Positions 10,621-20,880 are shown, counted from the stretch's first letter. The stretch is 60,000 nt of DNA from Takakia lepidozioides (GCA_030704615.1 CM060733.1:71736001-71796000); one strand, 5' to 3'. Notes: generated by a model from the sequence alone, not told the origin. Numbers and translations are program-made.

Positions 10621-12030
10621 GGTTGTAGCACGATTTCTTCCCGTAATGTCGTGGCACCTTCTCTGTCTAGCCCCTTGGTGGAGGTAAAACATTGTCCAGA
10701 CTATCAGCTTGGATAGGCTGTGCGGATAGCCGTTGCCGGCCAATGGGGGCACGTATGCTCATAGCCCCAGAACGAGATCACAGAGGGTGTTCTGCACTGG
10801 GTTTTCAATGTTTGCATCTCTGTGTTGAAACACTCAGTGATTACTTGTCCCTCTCCATCCCCGGTGGGCGCACACTTCCAAAATGCAGCCCTGTGAAAAT
10901 GCCACCTGCATTCGACGGTGCGGGATTCCAGGTTTGCAATTGCGTGAGCCGGAGATGGGAGACATTATGATGGAGTTGGAGTTCACTGAAGGTACACGCA
11001 GGGTGACGAGTTTTTGAGCACTTCTGTGGGATTCTGTTTGGGTGAGGCCTGCCAGTGGACAACAGTGGATACTTGATGTGCGAGATAGACTTGGAAGACG
11101 GAATGTTCGTCTCTTCATCATGAGATGTTGTTGCGGCGAGTTCTGGAGGTCTTACTACCATAACTATACTGCACCTCCACGTATTTGCTCCCGGATAGGG
11201 CTCTTGAGTTGCTCAGTCACTCTTCTGGGCCAGGGAATATATTGTTGACACTAAGGGAGAATTGGAACAGGTTTGTCCTGGATGTTTGCGCATTTCACGA
11301 CGCTGTGGAGGAGCTCCCACCTGGCCTCCAATATCTGCATGTTTTCATGAACCTGACCTCTATAGATATCTTGTATCTTCATGTGCGCCATCTAAATCCA
11401 GAAAACGAGAATGCGCAGTGGACGACTACTGCGGGCCACGCCTAATTCTCGACCCGTGGTTCGACGAGTCGGTGGTTCGTGTTGTGGATATCAACGCAGC
11501 AGCATAGAGCAATGAAGGCTCCACATGAAGGATAATTGTTAAGGATCATTGTGGAGGGTGATTGGAGGGCACATGCACCGGGTTATGGTAGTTTTTGAGG
11601 TTTCTTATGGTGCAGTGGTCCATTTCTGAGGATGGAAGCTCAGAGTTGTCGTTGTATAAAATAAAAACATGGATTTGCTGATGTTTGTATTTCGAGCGTG
11701 TATGGCAATTTTCTGGCATGTGAATGTGGGGTTCATGTTCTATTGAATGTGGTCTGCAAGTTCAAGTGTCTTCTGACCCTAAACATGTTACCCTAGCACT
11801 ACAATGGCTTGTGAGGGCTACAAGTTTGTGTCTCTTTCCTGTCCTGCACAATGTTTTTCAGTCGTAACGGGGAATAACGGCACCGAAATACCTCATTCCG
11901 CATCCGAATCCAGAAGAAAGAGAACGTATTACCGAGGTTTGAGGACCTAATATCGTCAATAAAGGCACGAAAATTCCAATTCCGCGGATGCCCACTCATG
12001 AGCTCATGGGCTCATGAAATAGTAAACCTC
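10621..12030. other. No recognised gene; weak open frames only
   Basis: The frame 11185-11445 (plus, 86 codons, with LLSHSSGPGNIL and DAVEELPPGLQYL) is the most protein-like, but I do not recognise it. Neighbouring frames 10692-10970 and 11042-11248 are equally unassigned. The region may be a degraded element. The left end of Ty3/gypsy copy B is at about 12031. Confidence 0.35.
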
Positions 12031-12729
12031 CTTGGTTATATCCACTGAAGCCATCCATGAATGAGGACATTTTATGGCCTGCTACATTATCTAGTACAGC
12101 TTCTGTGAATGGCAAAGGAAATGGATCCTTCTTTGTACACTTATTCAATTTCTTGTAACTGACACAAACCCTCAGTTTGCCATTTTTCTTTGGAACTATC
12201 ACAATGGGTGATAGCCAAGTTGTATACTCTATTGGGTATATGAACTTAGCTTTTGCCAACTTCTTAATCTCTTCCCCAACCTTTTGTGCATAGTTGGGAT
12301 TCATCCTGTATCTTGCTTGCTTAATTGGTATTGAACTTGGTTCCAACTCAATTTTATGAACTAGCAAATCTCAGGGGGTATCCCCTTCAAATCTTCATAA
12401 CTCCAAGCAAATACATCTTTGTATTTAATGGAGCAGCTCTTAGCTTCCTCAAAGAATTTAGGTTCCAAGTCAGCTCCTACTTTAACCATTCTTGGTTCCT
12501 CCTTAATTCGCACATTAACTTCCCTCACCTGCTCTTCAGCTGTGATGGTCCACCCAGCCACTATTTCATCCTGTAAACTAATTATGGCTGGTTCATCTAG
12601 AATTTCTCTTTCTCCCTCTCTTTCCTCATAGAAATGTGGTGGGTAACTACTTTCTTCCTCCACTACTGGTGTTGCTGTTACTGCTCCACAACATATTGCT
12701 TTGAAGCAACTTAATCCTCTCAGTTGCAT
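12031..12729 (-). pseudogene. RT N-terminal part and PR-RT linker, copy B
   Basis: 12367-12031 (minus) reads the beginning of a Ty3/gypsy reverse transcriptase: RYRMNPNYAQKV, SPIVIVPKKNGKLRVCV, YKKLNKCTKKDPFPLPF and SSFMDGFSGYNQ, i.e. fingers and the first part of the palm. The copy stops there, before the YxDD catalytic motif. The usual VDYR is VSYK, so one catalytic-region Asp is changed. Upstream, 12729-12361 holds an acidic linker with the pre-RT motif YKDVFAWSYEDLKGIPPEI, common in plant Ty3 polyproteins. A frameshift near 12365 separates the two. Confidence 0.8.
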
Positions 12730-13526
12730 TTTTGCAACCTGCTCCCATTCTGGGTGTGCAGCAAACAGGGTACCCTAGACCAGTCATACTCTTTGACTCC
12801 ACGAGGTCTCCTGGTCGCAGGTAGACTACCTGACTTCTTGGTTGTGATGTGTATCTTGTGCTTATCTTTATGCACAATAAGTAATTGGGAATTCCAGTCA
12901 TGAAATACCCTGGCCTGTTTCAGCCATGGTCGTCTTGGTAGCAAGGAATAAGCTTCCATGACATCATCCATCTTAAGTACAGTCACTGGAATTTTAAAAA
13001 TCATCTTCTGAATCTGTATCTTCACTCCCCTTATCAAACCCAATGGTTGTACACTTCTTTGATCTACCGTTACTGTGAATGGGGCTGGTTTCATGTTACT
13101 AAGTCCCAGCTTCTGCCTTAGCTGGTCAGTCACGATATTCACTCCTAATCCTCCATCAATTAGTACATCTGTCAAGATTCTACTTCCAATTTTCAATTGG
13201 ATTACTGGCATGGAATCATCAAAATCCATGACAGTTTCCCGCCCTTCTGGCTTCACATTATAACTTGTTAGTCTGCTGCTCTTCTTTGTATTTCCTGTTA
13301 CTTGAGCAATCTTATTGATTGCCTCATACAGCCTGTGCCTATAGTGGGGTGCTACAGCCAGTAGCTGCCCAATTGTTATCTCTGCTTTTGACTGGCATAT
13401 TACTTCAGCCAATGCCCCTTCAGCATTTAGCACCTGTGAAGCATCATGCTTAAATGTTTCCTCTTCTTCATCTTCTTCTTCAGAGTCTGATGACTCTGCT
13501 ATAGGGATCTGTGTATCCTTCTGCAT
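12720..13526 (-). pseudogene. Aspartic protease region, copy B
   Basis: An open frame of 268 codons. It contains VIQLKIGSRILTDVLIDGGL and GVNIVTDQLRQKLGL at about 13210-13110, the retropepsin flap and active-site region with Asp-Gly-Gly in place of Asp-Thr/Ser-Gly, a variant common in some plant Ty3/gypsy lineages. Further on, LLPRRPWLKQARVFHDW is the usual sequence after the protease in this lineage. It follows gag of the same copy with a 12-base gap. The product would cleave the gag-pol polyprotein; the surrounding damage makes the copy inactive. Confidence 0.8.
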
Positions 13527-13538
13527 TTCTCTTATAGT

Positions 13539-14157
13539 TTATGCTACTTCCTTGTGCAGTTCCTTCTCTTTCCTCCAGGCCTCAAGCATGGATCTGGTAA
13601 GGAGACCTTGAAAATCTGCGAACAAGTGAGAGCAGAGGGGTTCATCTTCAGGCACATCACTGTCATCCTCATTGTCTTCTTCTTCCTCATCCACTGGGGG
13701 CAATAACTTAGCCTTACTTCTGGTAACTATCATGGTACTCAATTCTGGTATGAAACATGGCATAACCATGTGAGCTGCCACTACTGGGCCTTCATTTACA
13801 GGATTTCTTATCTCATTCTGATGTCTAATCCACAAGACATGCTGCCTTGCGATGTCCTGGTTGGTTACAATAGTAACACAATTCTTCACCATTGGGTCCT
13901 CGCCCTGGTCCATCTTGGGATTATTTCTATAATCCTGATTCCCTCGCTGGTAATTCCCCTTTGGATTACCTTGATAGTTGCCTCTGGGATTGCCTTGGTA
14001 ATTCCCTCTTGGATTACCCCCACCTGCCATGCCATTGTTATATCCACCAGGTCTTCCATAGTTACCCCGGTCATTGTTCCTTCTTGGCTGGGGCTGCACC
14101 TAATGCACTCCCACCTGTCTATTCTCCCTTGTTGTTGTCTTTCTGTTGTAGTAACAA
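13539..14157 (-). pseudogene. gag nucleocapsid and tail, copy B
   Basis: The frame from 14099 carries GNPRGNYQ repeats, then the third zinc-knuckle region and the acidic tail seen in copy A. The knuckle is read out of frame: the bases encode Cys-Tyr-Tyr-Cys-Asn in the neighbouring frame. Upstream of a stop at 14100-14102 the frame continues with NRKTTTRENRQV, matching NRRTTTREPRQV in copy A. The capsid part is missing because the sequence switches to RT at about 14158. Confidence 0.75.
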
Positions 14158-14159
14158 TT

Positions 14160-14235
14160 CTCAGTTTACCATTCTTCTTGGGAACTATCACAATGGGTGA
14201 CAACCAAGTTGTGTACTCTATCGGGTATATAAAAT
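14160..14235 (-). other. Misplaced RT fragment joined upstream of gag (chimeric junction)
   Basis: On the minus strand this reads FIYPIEYTTWLSPIVIV then PKKNGKLR, the same RT peptide found in its proper place at 12172-12250, and passes directly into gag. The point of exchange is ACTGAG, which occurs both in the RT (..AAACTGAGGG..) and in gag (..CTACTGAGAAT.., compare copy A at 1981-1986). Confidence 0.8.
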
Positions 14236-14453
14236 CAAGACCTAGTCACTGTACCTCTGTTCATCAACTAGGAGAGTTTATGAACTTGTTCTATAGTTTC
14301 AACCTTCGTAAGGTCCAATTATGTTCAAAACCTACTGTTGAGAATTCCTCTCCAAAAAGAGATTATGTGCACCTTTGCTGCCACTGTAGGAGTCCAACCT
14401 GACTCGCAGCTGACAGAGTTCAATACATTCAATTAGGTGACAACCATTTCATT

Positions 14454-16080
14454 TCACCAATACTCCCCACAAGAACAAACACCATTTTGGAAGTGGTGAA
14501 AGCGGTTTGCATCCTGTACAACAATCTCTTGCTTAGCTATCTTTGAGATGAATTTGGTGGTTGTGTGGCAATCACCACACATCCGAAGATTCCTGATGAT
14601 CCCCAAAGACATCCCAGAGGGTGTGTTGATAAGCCCAAAAATAATGGCCAACTTCTCATTGTGGTGGCAAAGAGACGATTCTTTAAGCTCTTCCTCAACA
14701 TCATGCAATGCAAAGCGTGGGCTTCACCCCTTCGCACATCATTTGCTCATAGGTCTCCAAAGCCACCATCCCGCGCCCTTGTTGTGTATATCCTGCAATC
14801 ATCGCATTCCACGACAGCACATCTCGTTCAGCCATACCGTCGAACACTCCATTCATACATGTCCACGAGAGTATTGTTCAGAATGACATTTGATACAGTT
14901 GCAAATCTAACAATGTCGCCATGGACCTCTTTGCCCTTTTCCAGAGCTGACAGGCTTGCACACGCATTGCAAATGTACACAAACGTGATGTGGTCGGGCT
15001 TCACCCCTTCCCCCATCATTTGATCATAGGCTCCAAAGCCTCCATACCACGTCCCTGCTGTGCATACCCTGCAAGCATCGCACTCCACGACACCACATCT
15101 CGTTCAGCCATGGAAACTCCCTTCGCATCCTTAATGCACCCACATTTGGCATACATGTCCACCAGGGGAGTGTTCATAATGTCAGCTGGTACAATTCCAG
15201 CTTTGACGATGTCACCATGGACCTCTTTTCCTTTTTCCAGAGCTCGCAGGCTTGGACACGCATTGCATCCTGCCAACATTATATTCCACGTGATCAAAGA
15301 TCGTTGAGGCATTCTGTTGAACACTTGGTGAGCATCAATGATGCTCCCGCACATAACATACATGTTGACAAGGGTGTTGAGTAGAAAAACACTTGATGTG
15401 AATCCACTTTGGATGATGTGAGTATGCACCTGTTTTCCAGCTTCCAGAGCTTCCATCTTGATGCACTTAAGCAAGAGATAGACATACATATCTGAATCTG
15501 GTGAAATGCCTTGTGATGTGGTTAGTTCCCCCATCATTTGCTCATAGGTCTCCAAAGCCTCCATCCCGTGCCCTTGCTGTGCATACCCTGCAAGCATCAC
15601 GTTCCACGACACCACATCTTGTTCAGCCAGAGTGTTGAAAACTCCCCTTGCATCCTTAACGCACCCACATTTGGCAAACATGTCCACAAGGGCAATGTTC
15701 AAGATGACATCTGGTACAATTCCAGCTTGCTCCCAGGCTTTCACACGCATTGCAAACACAAACAAATGTGATGTGGTTGGGCTTCACCGCTTCACACATC
15801 ATTTGCTCATATGTCTCCAAACATTCCTACCACACCTATGCTTGGTAAATCCTTTCAACATAATATTCCACGTGATCAAAGATCATTGAGGCATTTTGTT
15901 GAACACTTGGTGAGCATCCCTGATGTTCGGGCACCTAACATACAGGTTGACAAGGGTGTTGAGTAGAAAAACATTTGGCGTGAATCCACTTTGGATAATG
16001 TGAGTGTGCACCTGCTAACCAGCTTCGAGACCTTCCATCTTGATGCACTTAAGCAAGAGACAGACATACATATTTGAATC
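14454..16080 (-). pseudogene. PLS-DYW pentatricopeptide repeat protein, decayed (locus 1)
   Basis: PPR-DYW proteins bind organellar RNA; the DYW domain is a cytidine deaminase used in C-to-U editing. The 16080-14710 part holds repeated PPR motifs such as VDMYAKCGC, KDARGVFNTLAEQDVVSWN, MLAGYAQQGHGMEALE and MMGEGVKPDHITF, in at least three repeat sets. 14708-14454 is a DYW end: CHHNEKLAIIFGL, CGDCHTTTKFISK, and the terminus FQNGVCSCGEYW, where the usual final D is E. The E and E+ segments are missing: the repeat ending MMCEGVKP runs almost straight into the DYW tail. Frameshifts at about 15016, 14830 and 14710 and a missing start mark a pseudogene. The open part 15765-15016 is 249 codons. Confidence 0.85.
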
Positions 16081-16189
16081 TGCTGAACTGCCTCCTTGGT
16101 TTAGAGTCTGTAGAGCCTGTCGCACAAAGTATCCTCACATGCCCAGAAGTGCCAGAAGAGGCATTGTGGACTCCCTCTCTTGATCCTCT

Positions 16190-16350
16190 TTCAGAAGCTA
16201 TGGTCATGGTTGAGGTGCCTGATTTTATCAACTGTGCCGCTGCAGCTGCTGCCTTTAGTTGACCATCTACACATGCAGGTTTCTTGTAGCTACTGACCCC
16301 CACATAGAATCAAGGTAATCTGGAGCTTGAAGTCCAGCCTCTTGGATGAA
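16190..16350 (-). pseudogene. OSB-like PDF-motif exon fragment
   Basis: The minus strand reads SYKKPACVDGQLKAAAAAAQ then LIKSGT. The complete version at 48440-48740 shows this as the second half of a PDF motif (DPSQWWDN .. DFKLQ .. MWKDSYKKPAWV), the signature of OSB proteins, which bind organellar single-stranded DNA. Here only the second half remains and it reads on toward the PPR sequence at 16080. Confidence 0.6.
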
Positions 16351-16429
16351 TCTGGATCCACACTCTATCCATGCTCATTCAGGAAAAAACAGGGAAAAAC
16401 TCTGATAATAGGGAAAAACAGACTGAAAT

Positions 16430-16590
16430 GTGTTGAAGAAGGTACCTTCATTAGCAGTGCCTTGTCCTACCAAATGCACTGCTGCCGCTGCTATTTCCAG
16501 TTGACCATCTACCCACGCAGCTTTCTTGTAGCTATTGATCCGCAGGGAATCAAAAGTAATATTGTGTTTAAAATCGACCTCTTGGATGAA
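16430..16590 (-). pseudogene. OSB-like PDF-motif exon fragment
   Basis: Minus strand: VDFKHNITFDSL, SYKKAAWVDGQLEIAAAA, then the recurring intron start GTACCTTC after GGCACTGCTAAT. DFKH is close to the PDFKHK core of the OSB PDF motif. Upstream it joins directly to a PPR fragment (16593-16793). Confidence 0.6.
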
Positions 16591-16592
16591 TC

Positions 16593-16793
16593 GTGTTCCT
16601 CGACACCACCTCGTTCAGCCATAGTGTTGAACACTCCCTCCGCATCCTCAATGCTCCCACAATGGCATACATGTCCACAAGGGTATTGTGCATAATCACA
16701 TCCGGTACAATTCCAGCTTTGGTGATGCAACCATGCACCTCTTTGCCCTTTTCCATGGCTGCAGGCTTGCACACGCACTGCAAACGCACACAA
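16593..16793 (-). pseudogene. PPR motif fragment
   Basis: Minus strand: KGKEVHGCITKAGIVPDVI and HNTLVDMYA, then EDAEGVFNTMAER in another frame. This is one PPR repeat of the same type as locus 1. It is bounded by the PDF fragment at 16590 and a LINE fragment at 16797. Confidence 0.75.
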
Positions 16794-16796
16794 ATG

Positions 16797-16872
16797 AATT
16801 CAAAGGTCAGATGGTGGGGTCAGCTACAACATATGTCCAACACCAGATATCCTAAGTTAATCGACTCTATAT
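16797..16872 (+). pseudogene. LINE L1 ORF2 fragment
   Basis: Plus strand: WWGQLQHMSNTRYPKLIDSI, which matches WWGQLQHMPNTRYPKLIDSI in the LINE at 58000-58060 (minus). Only about 25 codons survive. Confidence 0.8.
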
Positions 16873-17039
16873 CTTGGAAACATCGACTCTATATCTTTAA
16901 AACTACATGCTCTAGCTTAGGCTTGGATTTCATGGCTAATGGTTCCATCTCGAGACTTGATAACAGGGGTACGTTGAAGGTTGCAATGACCAAAAGTGCT
17001 TCTAATTGAGTCCCACATCAATTCAATCTCAAAGAAGTT

Positions 17040-17955
17040 CGTCCCTTGACTGGCTGGAGAGCGGTCTTAGACATTGGTGATTCAATGGGGTGCTCTAGGA
17101 AGACAACCAAGGGCAAGGACTTCAACTTGAGAGTTTCTAATCGGTTTGATGCTCTGGATGAGGTTGAATCCATGGGGTAACTGTCCCCCCTTTGCAGAAC
17201 GGTTGGCCGTCCAGGATCAATCACAAGCTACCTAGACGACAAACAATTCACATGCACAGGGCTGGCTTGCGGCTGGCCACTTTCAACTTCTCAGGGTTGA
17301 CCAACCAAAGGAAACAACTCGAAGTGGGACAAGTTCTTCGGACTAATGATATTCATATCTGTGCTGGGCAAGAAACATGGGAAACGTCGGATAAACTGGT
17401 TGGAGATGTCAATGGTTATAAATGGGCAGGTAAGATGTGTACTCTCAAGGCAGCCTCTGCCAAACGCGGTCAAAAAGGGGTTGGATTCTTTGTCCGTGAT
17501 TTCTTGTTTGACAATTGTGAAATTATCAACAAGGGTTTGAGGTACGAGCATAGTATCTGCCTAAAACTGAATCTGAAGGGCGGCATGAGTACGAAGGACC
17601 TCTTTGTGGGTTGTGTTTACATGCCCACAGAGGGGACCCTTAGTGCTGACACAGACAAAAGCCCGGGTGGGCAAAGGGCTCCATCAGGACGATATCATTG
17701 GGCCTTCTGGTGAGGACGAGCTGAATTCTAATGGCAGATGGTTAATTAACTGTCTGGAAGAGCTTCAGCTTTTGACCTTGAATAACAGGACAAGAGGTGA
17801 CGAAGTGTAGTGGACTCGTGAGAAATCCCAAACTGGGGAACGTTCCATTGTGGACTATATCATAATGGACAAAAATTTGTTCCCCCAGTGTGCCAATGTG
17901 TTGATCGACAGAACTGATATTGGTACCTCTGACCACTTCCTGGTTTGGACTGAGA
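17040..17955 (+). pseudogene. LINE L1 5' part: ORF1 end and ORF2 endonuclease
   Basis: 17070-17180 reads MGCSRKTTKGKDFNLRVSNR and FDALDEVE, resembling the end of a LINE ORF1. 17192-17713 begins the ORF2 apurinic-type endonuclease: LATFNFSGLTNQRK, IHICAGQETWE (catalytic Glu region) and GVGFFVRDFL; after a frameshift near 17690 it continues with NGRWLINCLEELQLLTLNNR, RSIVDYIIMDK and GTSDHFLVW, the Ser-Asp-His end of the domain. The LINE at 57579-60000 is cut by the window edge before its endonuclease, so family identity rests on the adjacent 16797 piece. The sequence ends at 17955 where OSB-like repeat DNA begins. Confidence 0.8.
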
Positions 17956-18510
17956 TCAAAAGAGGATCTCTTGTGTGTGCCTACTTGTGTCTGTAGTCAG
18001 GTAACGACGGATTGGTCAGTGAGAACCACCACGTTGCAGCTGAGCACGGCCTGCTAAGACCAAGCTGACTCTCCCAAGAACCTTGTAAACATCTGGAAGA
18101 ATACCAAATCAGGTACTAACATGAGGCAAGATCCTGCAATAGCAGGATGGAAAAAATTCTTACCTTAAGAAAACGCCACACCTTGCGATTGCAGTTGTCC
18201 CACCATTGTCAATCTTCTAAAAAATCATGTCAGGTCTGCTCAGTGCTGCAAATTCAGGGCCGACTCTGATGAGAGGGCAAGACAGGCTGAAATAGGTTGA
18301 AGAAGAAGGTGCCCTCACCACATTGTCCTTGACCTTGTGTCATGACCCATGGAGGATTTGCCCTCCTATCAACCCAAAAGGATCGCTTCGGTGTGCTGCT
18401 AGTGTCTGTAGTCAGATAATGTCGGATTGGTCTTTGAGAAACCACCACAAAATGGCCTGCTAAGACCAAGCTCACTCTCCCCTAAACCTTGTAAACATCA
18501 GGAAGAATAC
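17955..18510 (-). pseudogene. OSB-like exon and intron remnants, two copies
   Basis: The minus strand at 18400-18340 reads STPKRSFWVDRRANPPWVMT, the end of a PDF-like motif (compare the LW..PPWV end of OSB proteins), followed by a donor-like GTGAGG. The same block, reading SFWIDGRSNPPWVMTQ, is at 48900-48870. Flanking non-coding blocks with TAGTCAGGTAA and CTAAGACCAAGCT occur twice here (about 17985-18090 and 18405-18500) and again at 48940-49060, so this is a duplicated gene fragment. Confidence 0.55.
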
Positions 18511-18640
18511 CATGCCCTGTGGAGAGGAGGGGAGAGGAGAGGAGGGAAAAGAGAAAGCCCGCGGAAGGGAAGGCGATCGCGGGAGAGGAGTGGAGAGGAG
18601 ATCAGAGGAGGAGAGGGAAAAGAGAAAGCCGCGGGAGGTG
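18511..18640 (+). repeat. Purine-rich GA tract with internal duplication
   Basis: About 130 bases of almost pure A and G, made of GGAGAGGA-type words, with the block AGGGAAAAGAGAAAGCC present twice (near 18540 and 18610). It separates minus-strand OSB-like remnants on the left from plus-strand ones on the right. Confidence 0.7.
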
Positions 18641-18688
18641 CTGACATACACTCCTTAAGCACCCCCACTTGAACGGATTCTAGAGACT
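18640..18688 (-). pseudogene. Short LINE L1 fragment
   Basis: GTGCTGACATACACTCCTTA and the following 30 bases are almost identical to 58136-58188 inside the minus-strand LINE ORF2, which fixes the orientation. Confidence 0.8.
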
Positions 18689-19690
18689 AGAGAAACAAAT
18701 AACAGAGATGAAGAGAAGCTTTGGAATGAGACACTTTTCTGACCCCAGTCAATGGTGGGACAATGTGGGTGGATGGTCAACTGGAAACAGCAGCGGCAAC
18801 AGCGCAATTGATAGAGCAAGGCACTACTGATGAAGGTACCTTCTTCAATACATTTGTGATGAGGGCACCTTCTTCTTCAACCTATTTCAGCCTGTTTTGC
18901 CCTCTCATCAGACTCAGCCCTGAATTTGCATATTGAAATATATATGTTAGCTCGTTGGGTGGATATGTGGTGGTTTGGAGTGACTTTGCAAGTTACTGCC
19001 GAGGTGACACATGAAAGTACCTACAAACAGATAACAGAGTGTGGAGGGAGGGGAGAATGAGACACTTTTTTGACCCCAGTCAATGGTGGGACAATGTGGG
19101 TAGATGGTCAACTGGAAACAGCAGCGGCAGCAGCGCAATTGATAGAGCAAGGCACTGCTGATGAAGGTACCTTCTTCAACACATTTCAGCTTGAGGGCAC
19201 CTTCTGGTTTGACCTGTTTCAGCCCGTTTTTCCCTCTCATCAGACTGAGCCTTGAAATTGTATATGTATTGAGCTCGTTGGGTGGATCTGCAGTGCGTTG
19301 GAGTTACTTTGCAAGTTACTGCCGAGGTGGCAGCAGGAAAGTATCTAAAAATAGATAACATAGATGGAGAGAAGCTTTCAAGGAATGAATACTTTTCTGA
19401 CCCCAGTCAATGGTGGGACAATGTGAGTAGATGGTCAACTGGAAATAGCAGCGGCAGCAGCGCAATTGATAGAACAAGGGACTGTTAATGAAGGTACCTT
19501 CTTCAACACATTTCAGCCTGTTTTTCCTTGTTATCAGAGTCGTCCCTAAATTTCCAGATGGCCGGATTTCAAGCTCCAGATTACCTATGATTCCATGTGG
19601 AAGGATAGCTACAAGAAACCTGCATGGGTAGATGGTCAACTGGAAGCCACAGTAGCAGCAGCAGAGGCATGATGTACGCATTGTTAGTGT
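18689..19690 (+). repeat. Tandem array of about 330-bp units carrying a fused OSB PDF exon
   Basis: Three head-to-tail units, with GACCCCAGTCAATGGTGGGA starting at 18741, 19072 and 19399 (spacings 331 and 327). Each unit holds an upstream exon part (E-K-L-W-N, then FSDPSQWWDN), directly followed by the exon end WVDGQLE, AAAAAQLI and the intron start GTACCTTCTTC. Compared with the fuller copy at 48440-48740, about 85-90 bases between WWDN and WVDG are missing in all three units, so the deletion came before the amplification. The missing middle (DFKLQITYDSMWKDSYKKPA) appears once, after the third unit at 19566-19628. OSB proteins act on organellar DNA; none of these copies is an intact gene. 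Confidence 0.75.
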
Positions 19691-20035
19691 AGAGGGAGGG
19701 ATAGCTGTTGATGCAGGAAGAGGATTGTGGATGCAGAATCATCCAAGAGGGCCAGATTTGGACCAAGGAACAGCGCTAGCAGGAGTTCTATAAATATGAT
19801 TCACAGCGGTGGGACAATATTGTCAACAAGGTGAGCTTTTTTCATGCAACATCGTAGGGACTTTGACAGAACTTTGTATTCAAATATGTTAGTGTGGAGG
19901 GAGGGCTAGCCGCTGATGCAGGGATGGACTGTGGGTTCAGGATCACCTAAGAGGGCTACCAGCAGTGGAAGTAGCAGCACTTGGTCAATAGCAACAGCAA
20001 GAATTAACAGCGTCAAACTAATCAATCAGGTACTT
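19680..20035 (+). repeat. Duplicated 206-bp segment with a degenerate PDF-like exon
   Basis: The block TTAGTGT(A/G)GAGGGAGGG followed by GATGCAGG starts near 19683 and again near 19889, a spacing of about 206. The first copy continues IWTKEQR, a stop, then QEFYKYDSQRWDNIVNK and a GTGAGC donor, which resembles the W..FY.D...WDN.. start of a PDF motif. The second copy is more decayed. Confidence 0.55.
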
Positions 20036-20188
20036 GCTTCTATACACATTTCATCCTCTTATCAACGTAGTCCCTGCTTGGACAACCTATAGGGCTGTAA
20101 AAAACAGGACTTTGGAACCTTCCAACCCGGGTGCTTTGTTATTGGTATATCAAGGTCTGATTTGAAATGTTTTCATTGCATTTTGCAG

Positions 20189-20740
20189 GTGAACTCATCA
20201 TGGAAGAAGAGTTGGAAGTAAAAGTCCTGCTCGTTGGAGGAGATGCATCACCAAACAGGCTTGGTTCTATGTTCACTATGCCAGTGTCACATACAAATGC
20301 ATCCGAGCAGAAATTCAAGGTGATGAGCTTGTCCCAAGAAAATTTCATTTATTTTCCATGGGGGGTAGTGTCCTTTCAGCCAAGCAGGAAGAGAGGATGG
20401 TTCTGAAAGGGGATACTGTACACATTAAGATTTCAGACCAAAAAGATGGGGACCAAGGATTGAAAGACCTCTATCCTCCAGTGGTTCTACGATCTTGCAT
20501 GAGGACATACCAGGCGAGGACCCGACACCAGTGTCTAAAAAAATGAGGATGGACCCTGACACTACCTTTGCTGGCAATGGTGGAAATGAAGACCATGCAC
20601 ATGAGCATGCACTTCAGCAGAGATCTGGTAGATTGTGCAACACATTGGCTACATCCAGCGATATTCAAAAATGACAGAAAGAGATTAGAGCCGTTGAAAG
20701 AAAAATCTCTGCAGAAGGACGATGTGACAAGTTTGAGCTC
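20189..20740 (+). other. N-terminal module of the transposase-like gene
   Basis: The first frame runs from the acceptor at 20188 to TGA at 20404-20406 (VKVLLVGGDASPNRLGSMF, then VMSLSQENFIYFPWG). A second frame near 20360-20440 reads EERMVLKGDTVHIKISDQ, and a third at 20520-20680 reads GRLCNTLATSSDIQK. The order looks like one ancestral reading frame with at least two frameshifts. I recognise no domain. Confidence 0.4.
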
Positions 20741-20779
20741 GTGACAAATGATCAACAAGGACAAGCAATGTTCCACATA

Positions 20780-20880
20780 TGGTGTGTTGAGTGTGAGGAT
20801 GTTTATGCACGGTCTGGGAAAAACAAACCATATGATGCATGTGCAAACTTTATGAGATCTCATTTGAGGAGTGAGGCGTC
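20780..20880 (+). other. BED-like zinc finger
   Basis: Reading HIWCVECEDVYARSGKNK then ANFMRSHLRSEA: Cys-x2-Cys, a spacer of about 23 residues, then NFxxHLxxxA. The pattern fits a BED finger (C-x2-C ... L..H......H/C) as found at the N-terminus of several DNA transposases. The final His would be read only in the other frame (GCGTCATGG), so a frameshift lies at about 20871-20880. Confidence 0.5.

Larger units (their letters stand above)
12031..14235 (-). mobile_element. Ty3/gypsy element copy B, gag-PR-RT fragment with chimeric 5' end
   Basis: Reading the minus strand from 14235: a short RT piece, gag nucleocapsid, protease, a linker and the start of RT, broken off at the FSGYNQ motif. It is the same family as copy A. 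The normal order would place RT after protease; the extra RT piece before gag makes the copy chimeric (see the entry at 14160-14235). The element has no LTR at either side in this window. Confidence 0.8.

Noticed and set aside
18689-20035. CRISPR-like array
   Set aside because: The repeats are ~330-bp units with coding-derived content and no short spaced direct repeats; the organism is a plant.
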